A stretch of DNA of 64,000 bases, taken from assembly GCA_039621445.1 (NCBI GenBank), contig CP154957.1:26892541-26956540 (forward strand), read 5' to 3'. A model generated the notes under the pieces. The model ran no database searches, was not told the DNA's origin, and worked only from the letters and a program-made list of their open reading frames with translations. The translations under genes and the position numbers were made by a program. The first letter of the stretch is position 1. Every line of letters starts with the position of its first letter. Origin of the DNA: Euglena gracilis (taxonomy: Eukaryota; Euglenida; Euglenophyceae; Euglenales). Shown here one piece after another: positions 49,156-62,363 of the stretch.

Positions 49156-50798
49156 AGGTGGGGGTTGGGATATTTCCGGACCTCTCTGAAAAGCCCTTGC
49201 GCCCACATGATCCCCCGTGGTGTCCTCTGTGCCTCGGTCTTACCAACTCAACAGCAGTGCTATTCACCCCCCCCCATTGTGTGGCTGCGTGGGCCGCTGT
49301 CTGCCCTCGCCACGCAGCGCGATCAACCCGCCAGGCGGTGACGCTGACCGCCCGCGCACACGAACGTTTGCCCCGCACCGTCTCCCCTCTTCTGTAAAAT
49401 CCCATCGTGGTCACTCAGCGGACCCGCAGTTCTAAAGACAGTAGCTGATTGGCCTCGAATTTTGACTGTCACCTACAGCGGGGCTACGGATGTGCGCCAG
49501 GGGGTTTCCATGAACGGAGAAGCAACAGGGGGGGGGGAGTGGGGCACGACTATTGTGGCACGAGATGACCGAGAGGATGTAGCAGAGCTGACCTTAAGCC
49601 GAGAGGAACCGGGGCCTCTCGGGGAAGGGCGTGGCAGACTGAAAACAAAGCGAGACGGAAGGTAGGAGGCCCGGGGGACACGTACCCCTGTCAGGCTCTT
49701 TCCCCGATGAGAGAGTACCCCTACAGCGTTCTGTGATCCCCAACCCCCCCTCTCCTTGGACCTCGATGGTTTCCCCCCACCCCGCCCTGCAGCCCGTGAC
49801 GACCCCCAACACCCTATCCTCCTCCCTCTCCTGCAGGGCCTCCTTGTCCTGCTTAATGCTTAATGTCCGGGCTCTGGGGGTGCCCTCCTGCGTGGTGCTT
49901 GTGTACGCCCACGGTTGGAGGCACTGCGCTGCAACGCGGGGCACAACAACTCCAACTCCAACTCCCACCTGCCAGGGGGGTCTGGACCAACCCTGGGGGG
50001 GGGGGTACCCGGGACCCCCCCAAAAAGGGTCAATTTTTTCCTCCGTCGCTTTGCACCGAAAATTTTTTGCATTTTTGGCAAATTTTTGCCCAAAAAGTGC
50101 CCAAAATGGCACTTATGGTCGTTTTGGGGGGTCAAAATTTTTCGGTCACCCGGACCGCGATACTGTTTAAGTGGGGGGGTTTCCCCCCCCACCCCCCCCC
50201 CCCCGGGCCCCCAGGGGGGGGCTCCGGCCCCCCCCCCCCCCCCCCCTGTCCTTACAGCAAACCCTGGGCACCCCCCCCCCCCCCGGTGGACGACCAAGGG
50301 CGCCGAAGGTGCCTTAGGACTGTTTGTTTAACGGTGCGCGTGGCAATACATGCGCGCCTGGCCCTGGGTCGGTTACCCCCTGGAGGTTATTGGAGGGCGG
50401 GGGGGGGCAGCCCCCCCCCCCCCCCCCCGGTGGACGACCAAGGGTGCCAAATGCGCCTTAGGACTGTTTGTTTACGGTGTGCGTGGCATTACATGCACGC
50501 CTGGCCCTGGGTCGGTTACCCCCCCCCCCTGAGGGGATTTTGTTATTGGGGGGGGGGTGTGGGGGGGGGGCGGCAGCCCCCCCCCCACTAGACGACCAAG
50601 GGCACCGAAGGCAGCCCCCCCCCGCTAGACGCGCGCGCACACACACACCTCAGCTGGCTGCCCAGGTTGGCATTGCTGCAGTTTCTTTTGCCCGAAAGTA
50701 TGGTAGTATCGTTTTGCATTACAACGGGGGGTTTTGCATTACATTCCAATGGGGGGGGGGGCTTAAAAATTTTCTCAGGGGGGGGTCGAAATTTTGGT
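49156..50798. other. No gene supported; C/G-run repeats
   Basis: Duplicated unit near 50275-50345 and 50420-50500 (GGTGGACGACCAAGGG, TTAGGACTGTTTGTTTA, CGTGGCA, ACATGC, CGCCTGGCCCTGGGTCGGTT). ORFs up to 242 codons are Pro/Gly-rich and overlap on both strands. Confidence 0.5.
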
Positions 50799-51129
50799 GG
50801 TCTCTAGCGACCGGTCGGTCCGACCACCAATGGTCGGTCGACCATGGTCAACGGTCGCCAGCGACCGGTCGCTAGCGAAGAAAATCACCGACAGCCCCGT
50901 CGCAAGGGCCACACTTCAGGCAAATCCCTGGCGAACACATTGTACCCATGTCGAGCATTACCCCCCCCCAGCTATTCCCGTCCACGGGACCCTTTACGGC
51001 CCAATGGGAACAGTGCTGGAGGGGTGAACACCTGGGGGACCCAGGTCTCCGGCTCATTGCGGGAAATTGGCCGTGGAACTTTTGGTGAGGGTGGTTCGGG
51101 TCACGGGGGGGGGGGGGGTCCATGGGGAG

Positions 51130-52180
51130 GGTCACGGGGGGTTGTCACACGGTGAACACCACATCTTTGGTGGCCAAATTAGGAATCACGAGCCCAAAAA
51201 TTTGGAAAATTTTCCATGAATTTGGAATCCCCACACCTGAAAATTAGGATTTTGACACCAAAATGAGGAGACACCAACCCCAAATTTGAAAATTTGTTCC
51301 TTAAAATTTGGAATCTACCTGAAAATATCATAAAATTATTTATTATTATTCCTTAGCCAAAAAAAAATTCCCGGAATTTGGCCGGTCAGGTCAGGTCGGG
51401 TCGCGGGGGGGGGGGGTCATGGGAGGAACACCCCCCTGTCCACCCCAATGAACACTCCTTTTTTTCTTTTGCAAATCCAGTTTTTCCTATTTGCATTATT
51501 CTCGTTGTATGCCATGATTCCATATGGTTTTTTCCTGTTTGGAAGAGAAGAACATTGCAAGATAGGCCTTCCATTCAAATTTTGTGAAGTATTGTCGGAA
51601 ACATATAAACTTTATTGGAATCGCCTGAAGGGAGGAGCAATTGTTCGCATCACATAAAAAGGGTTCGTGCCATGTGCTGTCCCGACAGTTGCGCTGTTCC
51701 AATTTGGAAAGCAAGCTGGATTTGTGCATTGCCGACACAGCAGAAACAACGCAGGCCGTGAACATTTCCAATGCATCTGCGACTAGTGCTGCTGCTGCTG
51801 CTGCACTCCCTCCACTTTGGTAGATCCCCTGTCATGTTTCAAACAAATTGTACAGGTAATTTGGCGGGACCTCGAATAGCATCGTGAATTTTTCTGCAGC
51901 CAGCAAGTGTTCCCTCCAACCGGGATGGTGTGCTGCTTTCTAGTCTGGCATTTTATTATGAGCCAAGTGGCAATTGGTTTTGAAAAAAAATTGCAGTCAT
52001 GTTTTGAGACAATGGATAATTTTTGAGACAGGTTGCAACTCATTGCAAGACTGATGGCATTTCATGATGAGGCAGGTGGCAAATCATCGTGAGAATCGAG
52101 CAATTATTTTTGCAACCAGCTGTAATATTTTTTATGCCTCGAAATCGGCCCAAATACGGTTTCTGTTATTGGAGGGCTGG
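51130..52180. other. Low-repeat AT-richer stretch, no gene recognised
   Basis: Short ORFs up to 91 codons without domains. A short (CTG)n tract lies near 51787-51803. Confidence 0.4.
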
Positions 52181-52860
52181 AGGGGGGGGTCCGGGGGTGC
52201 GGGTGGGGGTGGCAGCGCCCCCCAACCCCCCCCCCCCCCCCGCTAGACGACAAAGGCGCCAAAGGCGATTTCGGGATTTTGTTATTTAGGGCCGGGGGGG
52301 GGTCCGGTGGGGTTGGATCCCCCCCCCCGAAGTCCGAAGCAGGGAATTTCTTAAGCCGGAGGGTACCCTACCCCCCGGGGGGGGGTCCAGCCAGCCAGCA
52401 GCTCAAATCCAGCCAGCAGCCCAAATTCGGGCTGGGAGCCCCCCCCCCCCCGGGGGTCGAGTGAAATAAAGTCGGGTCCAGCCCGGCCGGAGGCCGGGCC
52501 AGCCGGCCGAAGGCCGGCCCAGCCGGCCGCAGGCCGGCCAGCCAACTGGGCTGTCCAGCTCACTTATCCCTGCATTTTTCCCCCTCATCACAGCCCCTCC
52601 ATCACAGCCCCCCAGCCTTGATCTAGCTCCACCCATCAAAATGTCGAAAATGGCCAAAATGTGTTAGAAAATTTTGTTTTTCCTCGACCCAGCCCAGCCC
52701 AGCCCGCTCCAGCCCCGGACCCCCCCCCTCCCCCCACCCCCCCGGGGGGGGGGGGTCCAGCCAGCAGCTCAAATCCAGCCAGCAGCCTTTTTGCCAGCCG
52801 GAGGCTGGACCCCCCCCCCCGGGGGGTCCTTAAGAAATTCCCTGGTCCGAAGGCCGACTA
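52180..52860. repeat. CCAGCCAGCAGCTCAAATCC repeats and C/G hairpins
   Basis: CCAGCCAGCAGCTCAAATCC follows C-G run hairpins at about 52388 and 52757. GGCCGGAGGCCGG-type palindromes lie at 52480-52550. Confidence 0.75.
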
Positions 52861-53059
52861 AGTTCATCAGGGTGCGTGTTTCGGCTAGTATACCTTCAAA
52901 TAACACTGTGGGAACACATGTCCGGCCTCAGGGTGACCAACTGGACCGACTAGTCGGGCTGACCAGTCCGACTACGTCCAAAGTTGGTCCGACTGCAAGT
53001 CGACCCAATTAGTTGGCCCGACCGCCCAATCGACTTGTGCCCGCTCTTATTTTCAGCGA

Positions 53060-53540
53060 TCGTGTATTTCAAAATTTGACATCCTCCTTTGTCAAATCCC
53101 ACAGTTCAGGTTGCATATTGCATATCAAACGAAAGCTCTCCCCAAGATTTTTCGCTTGGTACCCACAGAACTCAGCCAGATTGCACAGCGCCCTGAAATT
53201 CGGCAATCGCATTTTTCCGCATTTTTCCGACCCTGTTTGCAAATTTGAAATTCCATTTTTCAGCTGCCATGTTGCCCATCGATCGAAAGCTCTTCTCAAG
53301 GGCTTTCAGCAGATGGCCTTAGATTTCTGCCATACTGCATGGTATTCTATTTCAGAAATTCTCCAAAATTGGCCAAAAGGAAATTGTTGCTCAAAAAACC
53401 CCAATTTCTGGCCGAAAACCACCCAAAAACTGCTCAAATATGATTGCCATATGTCCACAAACCCTTTTGGACACTTTTTGGCACTTTTTATCTTGGGTCC
53501 CCCAGACGCCGGTTCGGGCGTGAACCCGGTGCCCCCAGAC
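53060..53540. repeat. Diverged GATCGAAAGCTCTT family member and inverted relative of 41750-41940
   Basis: GATCGAAAGCTCTTCTCAAG at 53280, then the reverse complement-like relative of the 41750 segment, ending in CCAGACGCCGGTTCGGGC (about 53502). Confidence 0.7.
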
Positions 53541-53582
53541 ACGGTTTTATTGGGCTGGGGTGAGTCTCGTCATGGATAGGTT

Positions 53583-53640
53583 CGGTCAGGGTTAGGGTTA
53601 GGGATAGGGATACGGTTATGGTCAGGGTTAGGGATAGTAT
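53583..53640. repeat. Short TTAGGG-like tract
   Basis: GGTTAGGGTTAGGGATAGGG followed by more diverged units; about eight in all. Confidence 0.65.
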
Positions 53641-53794
53641 TAGGCCATCCTTGCCTTGCGCACATAAAGAAATTTTACTATTTTGGGCGGGGTGTACATT
53701 TTTTTGAATATGGGACGTTTTTTGACCGTTTCAAGGTCATTCCAATGTGCTTCCATGCATTTTGAGTCATATTTTCTGAATCAAATTTCAAGGG

Positions 53795-54685
53795 GGGGGC
53801 TTAAATTTTAGAAAAAAGGAGGGGCGGGTAATGCGGTTGATTGGAGGTCGGACCGACCTGGTCGGCCCAACCTCCAATGGTCGATAAGCCATAGCCAATG
53901 GTCTTGCCAACCATGGTCGGCCCGACCTCGGGGATCGCCGTTACCAATCATCAGCACGGAGCCCAAGGGGATTTGCTTATTGGAGGGCAAGGGGCAGCAG
54001 CTCCCTCCCGCTAGACGTTCTTTACGGTGTTTACCCATGGCCATCCTTGCCTTGCACAGGCGCCTTCGACAGAACAGCCCCAATAAGAGGTTATCACCCA
54101 AAATTTTTTTGCAAGTTGACCCCCGAATGGGAGTTTCGAGTCATTTTCTTGCATATTGGAATTAATCTTTTTGGGAGGGGGCTTAAAAACTGTTTTCGAG
54201 GGGGGGGTTGATTTATTATTGATTGATTATTATTACTAGTTGGCCCGACCACCAATGGTTGGTAGGCCATAACCAACAATCGCCAGCGACTAGTTGCTAG
54301 CGACTAGTCATTTGCGACCACCAAGAAACAATTCACCAATTTCCCGCAATGAGCCATAAAACCTAACCCTAGCCCAATGAAAATCCTTCTCTTATCCAAT
54401 GATTTGCATCATGGATGTGGCCTCGGCCTCCACCCAGCACGGTTTTCGACTTTTTTCAACAATGGGACGTTTTTTTTTTGACAGTTTTAAGGTCATTCCA
54501 ATGTCTTTGCATACATTTTCAGCCAAATTAAGAGAATCGAATTGGGGGGGGGGGGGGCTTAAATTTCAAAAGGGGGGTGATGCGGTTGATTGGAGGTCGG
54601 GCCGACCTGGTCAGCCCGACCTCCAGTGGTCAACAGCAGCCAGGTCAGGCCAACCATTGTCGGCCCGACCCCCAGGATAGTTATA
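53795..54685. repeat. Two related G-run/dyad units
   Basis: GGGGGGGCTTAAATTT then GATGCGGTTGATTGGAGGTC and GGTCGGGCCGACC-type dyads, at 53795-53940 and 54545-54690; GGTCGCTAGCGACC-like dyads lie at 54270-54325. Confidence 0.75.
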
Positions 54686-54689
54686 GCCA

Positions 54690-56030
54690 ATCATCCGCCC
54701 GGGGTCTGTTACGGGGTCGCGACGTGGATTTTATCTTCGCGATTTTCGTTAATTTCCTTTTGGAAATCCCATCAAGATGGGGGGTGGCCTTTGGCGGCGG
54801 GACTTTTGCCCTTGGTCCCTGCAAATTTTGCCAAATGTAAATTATGGAAATGGCGCTCAACAGCGGACGCTCCCCTCAATGAACTGGATGAAATTGTCAC
54901 CAAATACTCAGAAGGTGACAGCTGCATTCTTTTGGGCACTAGGGGCACCATTTGCTTTTCCCCCCCAGGCGCACCCCCTGACCCCCTTGGCCCAGGGGCT
55001 TTTTTTTTGGTCATTCTTCTGGTCGGGAAAGCGATTATTCGAGGAAAAAAATGTTGGGTGAAATCAATCCAAATTGTTTTCATGTCATATTTTAAAAAGA
55101 CGTTTAAGATTTGTTTAAAATGATTGTGATTCAACTCAATAACCAGGTTTTGTGTATAGCTGAGCTCTTGACGTGTGTGATGGTGCCATGCTGCAGCAGA
55201 TGTCCCAGCCTGGCGGCCCGGTGGCCCAGCCCGGCCCGGCCCGGCGGCCCAGCCAGGGTCGAAAAGCGTTCATTTTCAGCTCAAAAACATTTTTTTCCAT
55301 GTCGGGGAGGCCAAGCAACATAGTTTTGGGCAAAGAGATGAGAGCTCAGCGACCCCTCCTCTGACAGAAGCACGGGGCCGCTGCAAACACAGGGTCCAAA
55401 TAGGGATTAATGGCAAAAAAATTGTTTTTTGGTGGCAAACTTTTTGGAAACTCTGGCAAGGTTGATGGTTTGTAAAACAAAAAAACATGTTTTTTTCCCA
55501 AAAAAAACAACAAAATCGTCATCAAGGGTCCCGGGAAAATTTTTTGAATTGGTTTCTTTTTGGACAAATCTGCCGAATGTCCCTAGTTTTGGTGCCAAAA
55601 TCCTAATTTGCATTTGGGAAAATCCTAATTTTATTCAATTTTTTTCAAAAGAATGTTCAAAAATCTTAACTTGAGCATTTGCCCCAACAATGCCATCAAC
55701 AGGATAAAAAACAACAGTTTCAAAAAATGGCATTTCCCCAGATTTGACCAAAAAGGTCGATCTCTGGGGAAAAAAGCATTTTTGAGGGTTCTTTTTTTTG
55801 AAAATTTAGTGTTTTTCTTCAAAGAAGGGCAATTTTTTTCCTTCACTTTCAAAAAAAATTTTGAGGCGATTTTTAAAAACAGATATTTCTTGTTTTTTTT
55901 CCTTCAAAAAATGTCAATGGCAAAAGTGACGGGTACAGGGGGCACCGTATTTTGGGACACGGGGCAGAATTTGGAGGGGTCAGCTGTAATCTTTCACTGC
56001 AGGGTGAAAAATGGCTGGAGGAGAGCGAAA
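54690..56030. other. No gene supported
   Basis: Includes CCCGGCCCGGCCCGG-type tract near 55205-55245 and a T-run ACATGT palindrome near 55475-55495. ORFs up to 177 codons show no domain. Confidence 0.4.
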
Positions 56031-56115
56031 GGAAGTGGAGGAGGAAGACGAGGAAGATGAGGAAGAGGAGGATGAAGAGGAGGAGGAAGAAGATGAGGAG
56101 GAGGAGGAACAAACA
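56031..56115. repeat. GAG/GAA purine tract
   Basis: Imperfect (GAGGAA)n; the plus-strand ORF over it (56011-56286) is a poly-Glu artefact. Confidence 0.85.
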
Positions 56116-56289
56116 GCAAAGGTGGTTGCGCAATCCATCCGAGTCAGGGATTTTCTCAGTGAAGCCTCTGTTACCCCTTCGCCCCGTCATTTACCCCTCC
56201 AGTCGACTCCCTTCCCACAACGTGCACTCCCCGGCCAAAAGGAAATTTTGAGGAACCAAACAAGGCTGCACAGAGTAGAGGGCTAAGGT

Positions 56290-59200
56290 GGAGGTTTTCC
56301 AACCTCTTTCTATCTTCCTATGTCACCAGTTTGTCAAAAACCCTGAAAATGGCTCAGTAAAACCATTTCTTTCTCGCACAGAAAGGTAATTTGCATGAAA
56401 AGTTTCATACCATGCCCCTCCTAGAGCTATTCCCATCCCTGGGACCTTTTCTTGCCCAATGGGAACAGTTTGGAGAGGGAACAACCAGGGAGGATTACAT
56501 CACCTCCAAGCTGCACCCATGCCCTTGCACCAAAGGGATTCTCTTTCAGCAAGGATTTTTTGTATGGAAAAAATATATGTTTCCACAATTTAGACAAAAC
56601 AAAATAGTTTTCCCTCAAAAAGTGTTTGACCACCAAGCTGTTCCCATCCCCTCTTTGGGAAAAGCTCGGGGGAGGGAGTCAAGGTTGGCGGCTCGGTTTT
56701 TGAAAACGATAAAATTTTTACGAAAAAAACCAAAAGAACGTCATCGAGGGTCCCGAGGAAATTTTTTGACAAGGATTTTTTTTTGCTGGATATTTTTAAT
56801 TTTGGTGCCAAAACCTTATCTTATTGTGGGAATGCTTATTCAACTTCATTTTTTTAGAAATTTTTTTTCAAAAAATTTAACTTGAGAATTTGTCAAAAAA
56901 AATGGCATCAACAGGATTGAAATAGACAACAATTTTAAAAAATTGCAATTTTTCCCGTTTTGACTCATGATGTTTTTTTGCCAATTTCCAAAAAATAACA
57001 TTCTTTGAGGTTCTTTGAAAATGGATTTTTTTTTAACAAAAAAGACGTCTTGGGCATTGTTTTGCTTTTGTTTAAAGTCCTTTTCAATTTTTTTGCTTCA
57101 AAAAGGCAAAACAACGTCAACCCTGGAGGGAATAGCTCAGGGAGGAGATGGCAAATTGTTGGTTGATCTATTCTTTTTGTCATGTGCGCTCGCCCCCCAT
57201 CCCCACCCAAGGCAAGGCAAGACATGACAAAGGACTTGTCTCATTTCACGACAAGAAGGCCTCCAGGCCTTGTCCCAGCCAGGGTCCGGTCAATAAAGGA
57301 ATTCCTGATGCGGGGGGGGATATGCAAGTTGCACAATATGCATTTTTTGCATAAGTTTGCTTTTTTAGCACATTTTTTTTGAAAAGTCGCATTTTTGCAT
57401 TTTTTGCCTTTCCAATTTTTTTTTGGTATTTGCAGGCAAAATTGCGCCACCAAGTCAGGTGGAAGTTGCATACTACACGTTTTTGGACCAATTTCACATT
57501 AGCAGTAGCTGTATTATGAAATGCCATGCCCCCCCCCCCCCCCGAGCTCTTCCAATAAAGGGGACGGGAATAGCTCATTTTCATAGCACTTTTTATGGAG
57601 AAAGTCCCCAAAAAGTGTTCAAGAATCGACGTTTTTGGACGTTTTCAAAAATTACTTCTTGGCAAATGTGCTTGAAATTGACCATTTTTTGCAAACATCC
57701 ATAAAAGTTGCCAAAAATAATAACCCCTTTTGGGTTGTCGGAGGTTGGGGGGGGGACCCAGGTCCCCCCCTCTGAGCTGTCCCCCCCCTACTGTTCCCAT
57801 TGGAATGTAAAGGGTCCCGGGGACGGTGGTGTATGTGGATGCAACTGGGCAAACCAATCATGTCGCTTTGCAAGTTTGCACCACATTCTCTTTTGGTGTG
57901 GTGTTTTTGGAAGAGGTGAGATCTTTTCACGCAGAAAAGTGCCCAGCCCCGGGAACAGGGTTTGATATATGGAGGGCGAACGGGGTTCAGGTGGGGGGTG
58001 TCCCCCCCTCCTGGACTGGAGAGGGGGGGGTCTGGACCCCCCCACCTGCCAAGGGGGTCCGGGCCGAGGACCCCCTAAAGGGTAAATTTTTCCTTCCAGC
58101 GCGTTGCGCCGAATTTTTTTGCATTTTCGAAAAAATTTTGTTGAAAAGTGCCCAAAAATGGCATTTTTGGCCGTTTTGGGGGGTTAAATTTTAGACCCGG
58201 CACAAAGCCGGCTTCGCGCCTGGCCGAAAATCGGCCACCCAGACCGCGCCACTGTTTAGGTGGGCCCCTCTGCTATATTGAAGCCTGCCCGGGAGCTCCT
58301 AAAGGAATTTTCATGCAACCTGCATTTTGCATTTTTCCACTTTTTTTTGTATGTTTTTTTTTGTATTTTCTGGCATTGCATATTTTGAGGAGCCCTGCTG
58401 CATATCAGGAAAACAAGACGAAAAAAATGCAGATTGTGGGGGGCTGGTGTAACAAAATATCAAGAAAGGTTTTAATTTTGTTTTTGGAAACACCCTGAGT
58501 CAAAAAAATGACCAAAATTTTGGACCCAAAATGCGGGTCAAAATCATTTCTGAATCAAAACATTTGCAGCAAAATTGTTGTCAGGGAAAATCACAAACAG
58601 CAAAACCCCACAAATTCTGACAAAAAAAATGCAAAAAGAAGGTCAGAGGTCGTTCCCCCTGAGTGGTGATATTCGGCTCATTTGAACCTTTAGAAACCTG
58701 GGGGTACCAGTTTGGCCGGTGTAAATGCCCTTTGACCAGCCACAGAACCGAAAATTTTCCATGCCCCTTGAACTTGAGTTGGGAGGGTCTGGCCGACTGT
58801 CATCAGGCAGGAGGCAGTTTTTGTTTTGAGGATTCCCCCAAAAAATTGTCTATCTATCTGAGTTTGGCTTTGAAAGGTAATGAGGGTGTTCCCCTGCGCC
58901 CCCGCAACTGACCGGAGGTCAGGTTCGGAGAAATGCCTAATTATGGTTAAAATTTGGTTATGGTGCCAGATTTGGAACTGATGAACCCAAATAATTCAAA
59001 TTTTGGGTTTGGTGCCAAAATCCTGTTTTGCCGCATGGAAATTCCAAATTTGGGGTAAATTATCACAAAATTTTAGTGTTGGTGATCCTAATTGGTTCCC
59101 AAAAACACCATCCCCCTGCAACCTGATTCAGTCCTCAGTCTGTGAACAATATTTCACTGTGACAAAGATTTCGATGTTTGATCAATGAAATCCCTGCTGC

Positions 59201-60630
59201 TGAAAGGTGAAGAAGAAGACGATGACGAGTTTGATTTTCGCCGGCAACAGCAACAGTCTGCCCAGCAGCCCCGGCAGCAACCAGGCTTCTTTTGCCCCCC
59301 CCCCCCCAGGGGTGTCACAGGGAGGGGGGCAAGGATACAGCGCATGATCTCGCACAATCCTGCATCAGCATAATTTGAGGAAATGCAACCAAAAAACCTA
59401 GCCTGTTTATCTATATACCTACTGTATCTACTAGCATACTTAGTATATGAAACTAAGTCAGAAAGTGTTTTAAATGTTTTTTGGATCGTTGGTTTCAAGC
59501 TGTTTTTAAACAAAGTTTTAAGCAATGTGCTTGATTGGTTTGCATTTTTTATTGTGGAAGTTATTAAGCATTTTACAGGGGGAAGGTTTTGGACTGCATA
59601 ATCCAGCATAATTTTTGTGGTAAAGAATTGAAGCATTTCACCAGGCCTCCGGGGCAGGCTTCTGTTTTAGGGTTTGTAGTACCCCCCGGGGGGGCAGGGT
59701 TGTATGGGAAGCTCCGCAGACATGAGGTAGGTGGTAGGGGGGGGTCACCCCCAGGGGGGTAAGGTGGTAGGGGGGGGGGTCCCCCCACCCCCCCCCTTAG
59801 TTTCGGAGGGGGGTCCCCCCACCCCCCTCCCCCTCCTCTGCGGGGGCAAAAAAAAATCTTCCAGCGCTTCGCGCCGGGTGTGTATTTTAGGACTTTTTTG
59901 AGACTTAACATGAAATGTTGTCAAAATTGCCAAAAAATGACCGTAACTCGGGACATGCGGGGAGTTGCGTGGAAATTGAAATACTGTTAGATAGGGCATT
60001 TTTTCGGCTGCAATTTGGTTCTTTTGACATTTCCTCTGATTCCCCCTCCATTTTTGAGAAATTTCAGAAAAATTGGTGTTTACTCCCCTAAAACGACCCA
60101 AATTTTCGGCGACCGAAAACTGGAGGTAGGAGTGGGGTCCCCCCCCCAGTTTTGGAAGGGGTCCCCCACCCCCCCCCAGAGATTCCCATACAACCCTGGG
60201 GGGGGGCTCGACTTCAGCTACCCAAATTTGGTTGGTGAAAATCCATATGGACCCTCCCCCATGGGGGCAGGGCTGTACGGGAATCCCCAAAACCCTGTGC
60301 GTGGTGGTTGGGGGGGGGGTCGACCCCCTGTCCCCACCCTGGTGGGGGGGGGTCTGAGCACCCCACCAGTCTTTCCCGTGATTCCAGGGCCAAGCGGTCT
60401 TGCCAGTGCCTTTTTTTAGTGGCCAGCAAAGTGTTTTAGCCAGTGGACCCTCTGGGTCTTTAACAGGGAAAATTTCTCAAGCCGAACCCACCCTGCTTTT
60501 AGGTCTTTCCTCTTTTTGAGTGGGATGAAAATATTTTGACTGGTTGGGTTAAAGCAATAATCGTGGCTGATTCATCAACATAGGGTATTGAGAGAGGCCA
60601 AATAATTGTGAGAGAGTGTGTGTTGTGTTT
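56290..60630. other. Long region without a supported gene; AGCTATTCCC family copies and C/G runs
   Basis: Members of a family with CATGCCCC...GAGCT(A/C)TTCC...CCAATGGGAACAG lie near 56408-56470, 57525-57575 and 57740-57830 (others at 47372 and 50958). ORFs up to 181 codons (for example minus 59745-60290) are Pro/Gly-rich or lack domains. A short CAGCAACAGCAACAG tract is at 59240-59280. Confidence 0.45.
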
Positions 60631-60637
60631 TCTGGAG

Positions 60638-61870
60638 CTTAGGCGGCCAGATTCGCATTTAAGCTTTTTTATGTTGATTTGCGCATTTGCGCAAATCTCC
60701 TGATTTTTTGATTTCGGCTGTGAAGGTCAGGCGGGTTTGAAAACACGTTGACAAGAGAGTGCAAATAAATGAGCAAAATTTTGTTTTTGGCAGTGTGACC
60801 CCCGGGACTCTGGCGAAAAATGGGGTTTTTGGGGTGTCCAAAAATGGCTCTGCACGTCGAAACCCCCAGGACCTCCCCGCCCCTGGAAGCGAAAAAAAAC
60901 GCAAAAAAGCGGCAAAGGAAAGGGACCTTTACTGCCCTTGTTGGCTTTTTCGGTTGTTTCCCCGGGTGTCACCGAGCTGCCAGCGGCGGGTGTGTCCTGG
61001 GTTTTTCCCGGACTTCGTTGCTTGCGGCGCTTTGGTGTGGTGTTTTTAGGTTGTCTGGCAAAGCGCGGGGAGGAAGTGCCGGGGGGTGTGGGTTGTGTGC
61101 GCATTTGCGCAAATAAACACAAATTTGTCTTTCAAGTGTTGGGCTTCTTTCACTGGGTTCTTTGCCACAACACTGGTTGTGCGGATCCCGGGGATAAATG
61201 GGGTGGGGGACACCCATCCCCTTCATTCCCTGTGGACCCTATTTCTTCCCCCCTGCGCTTCCCTTGCTAAACAGCCAGCACTGACCTTCCTTCCCCTGCG
61301 TCCTTCCCGCCGGCTCGGTCACACCACACAAACATAATTGTGTTGGTGCGCGCATTTGTGCAAATAAACATAATATTGTCTTTCAGGGGTTGGGTTTTAA
61401 CGCCCATGAACTGACACCCTCGATAAACAACGTAACAAAAGGGCTGTGAGTGTGCAGACCAGCGGACCGTCCAGTTGGTGGGTTTGTCACACTGTTTGTG
61501 GACGGGGCAAGCTTATGGGCGCAAATGCGCGCAGAAACAGAATTATGTTTGTGCGCGCATTTGCGCAAACAAACATGTTTTTGTTTGTGCACGTAAATGC
61601 ACAAATAAACACAAAGAAGAACAGCGTGACAGAAACACAACCATTAAACACCAGCAGCAGATATGGTCCATTTGCGCCAATGCGCGCATCACGTTGTTGG
61701 TGGGCGCAAATGCGCAAATGAACCACATGAAGAAATTGCACAATTTACCTCTGGTGCATTTGCGCATTTGCGCCCATAAACAACGTGATTCGCGCAGATG
61801 AACCACCAATGGAGGAGTTAAAAAGCGGCTTCATTTGGACCTCCTACAGCTACCCTTAGTGGCTTCTGAA
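60638..61870. repeat. Large direct repeat, unit 1
   Basis: Begins TTAGGCGGCCAGATTCGCAT and ends ACCCTTAGTGGCTTCTGAAT. The first part is AT-rich with a GAAAACACGTTGACAAGAGA block; the second is filled with GCGCAAATGCGC/GCGCATTTGCGC palindromes next to AATAAACA. Confidence 0.85.
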
Positions 61871-62363
61871 TGTGTTCAACCCAAATGACCGCACCGTCTC
61901 CTCCGGCACATGGCGTTATGGTGCCGTTTCTGGACCATTGACAGGTTCCACAAAAGATGGAGACAGAGGATCTCCTGAAGGTGGGTGCGCAGCTACCCGA
62001 TAACGGTACACGTCCACCGGCACCAATTTAGGATCCCAAGGGCCCTGCCGCTGGCCGGCGGCCTGGGCTCCGCTGTTGCACCCTAACCCACATCAGCTGC
62101 TGATGCTTCAGCACCCACCAGGCCGGCATCGACCTCCCCAGTGCAACAACATCCAGCTTTAGCGGCCACATTATACCCCACAACCGGGGCGTGAGATTGG
62201 GGGGACGACGTAGTGCCAGTGCATGGCATCCAGTAGCCGGAGAGAGGAAGCCCTCAAACACCCGTTATTTTGGATGCAAGGAAGTCTTGAACGTTTACCA
62301 CTGGATTGGTTGCATGAAAGCGGTGGGACTCACTCCCTCAAATTATGCACAGAAATTGGCTTT
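61871..62363. other. 493-bp segment between direct-repeat units 1 and 2
   Basis: Present at this junction but absent at the unit 2/unit 3 junction (63693/63694), so it is probably an insertion. No terminal inverted repeat or ORF recognised. Confidence 0.6.

Noticed and set aside
49863-50591. Start of an AP endonuclease (LNVRALG resembles LNVRGL)
   Set aside because: Only a short coincidental string; no downstream endonuclease motifs and the rest is C/G-run sequence.
56011-56286. Acidic poly-Glu protein
   Set aside because: Driven by an imperfect GAG/GAA tract; no domain in the remainder.
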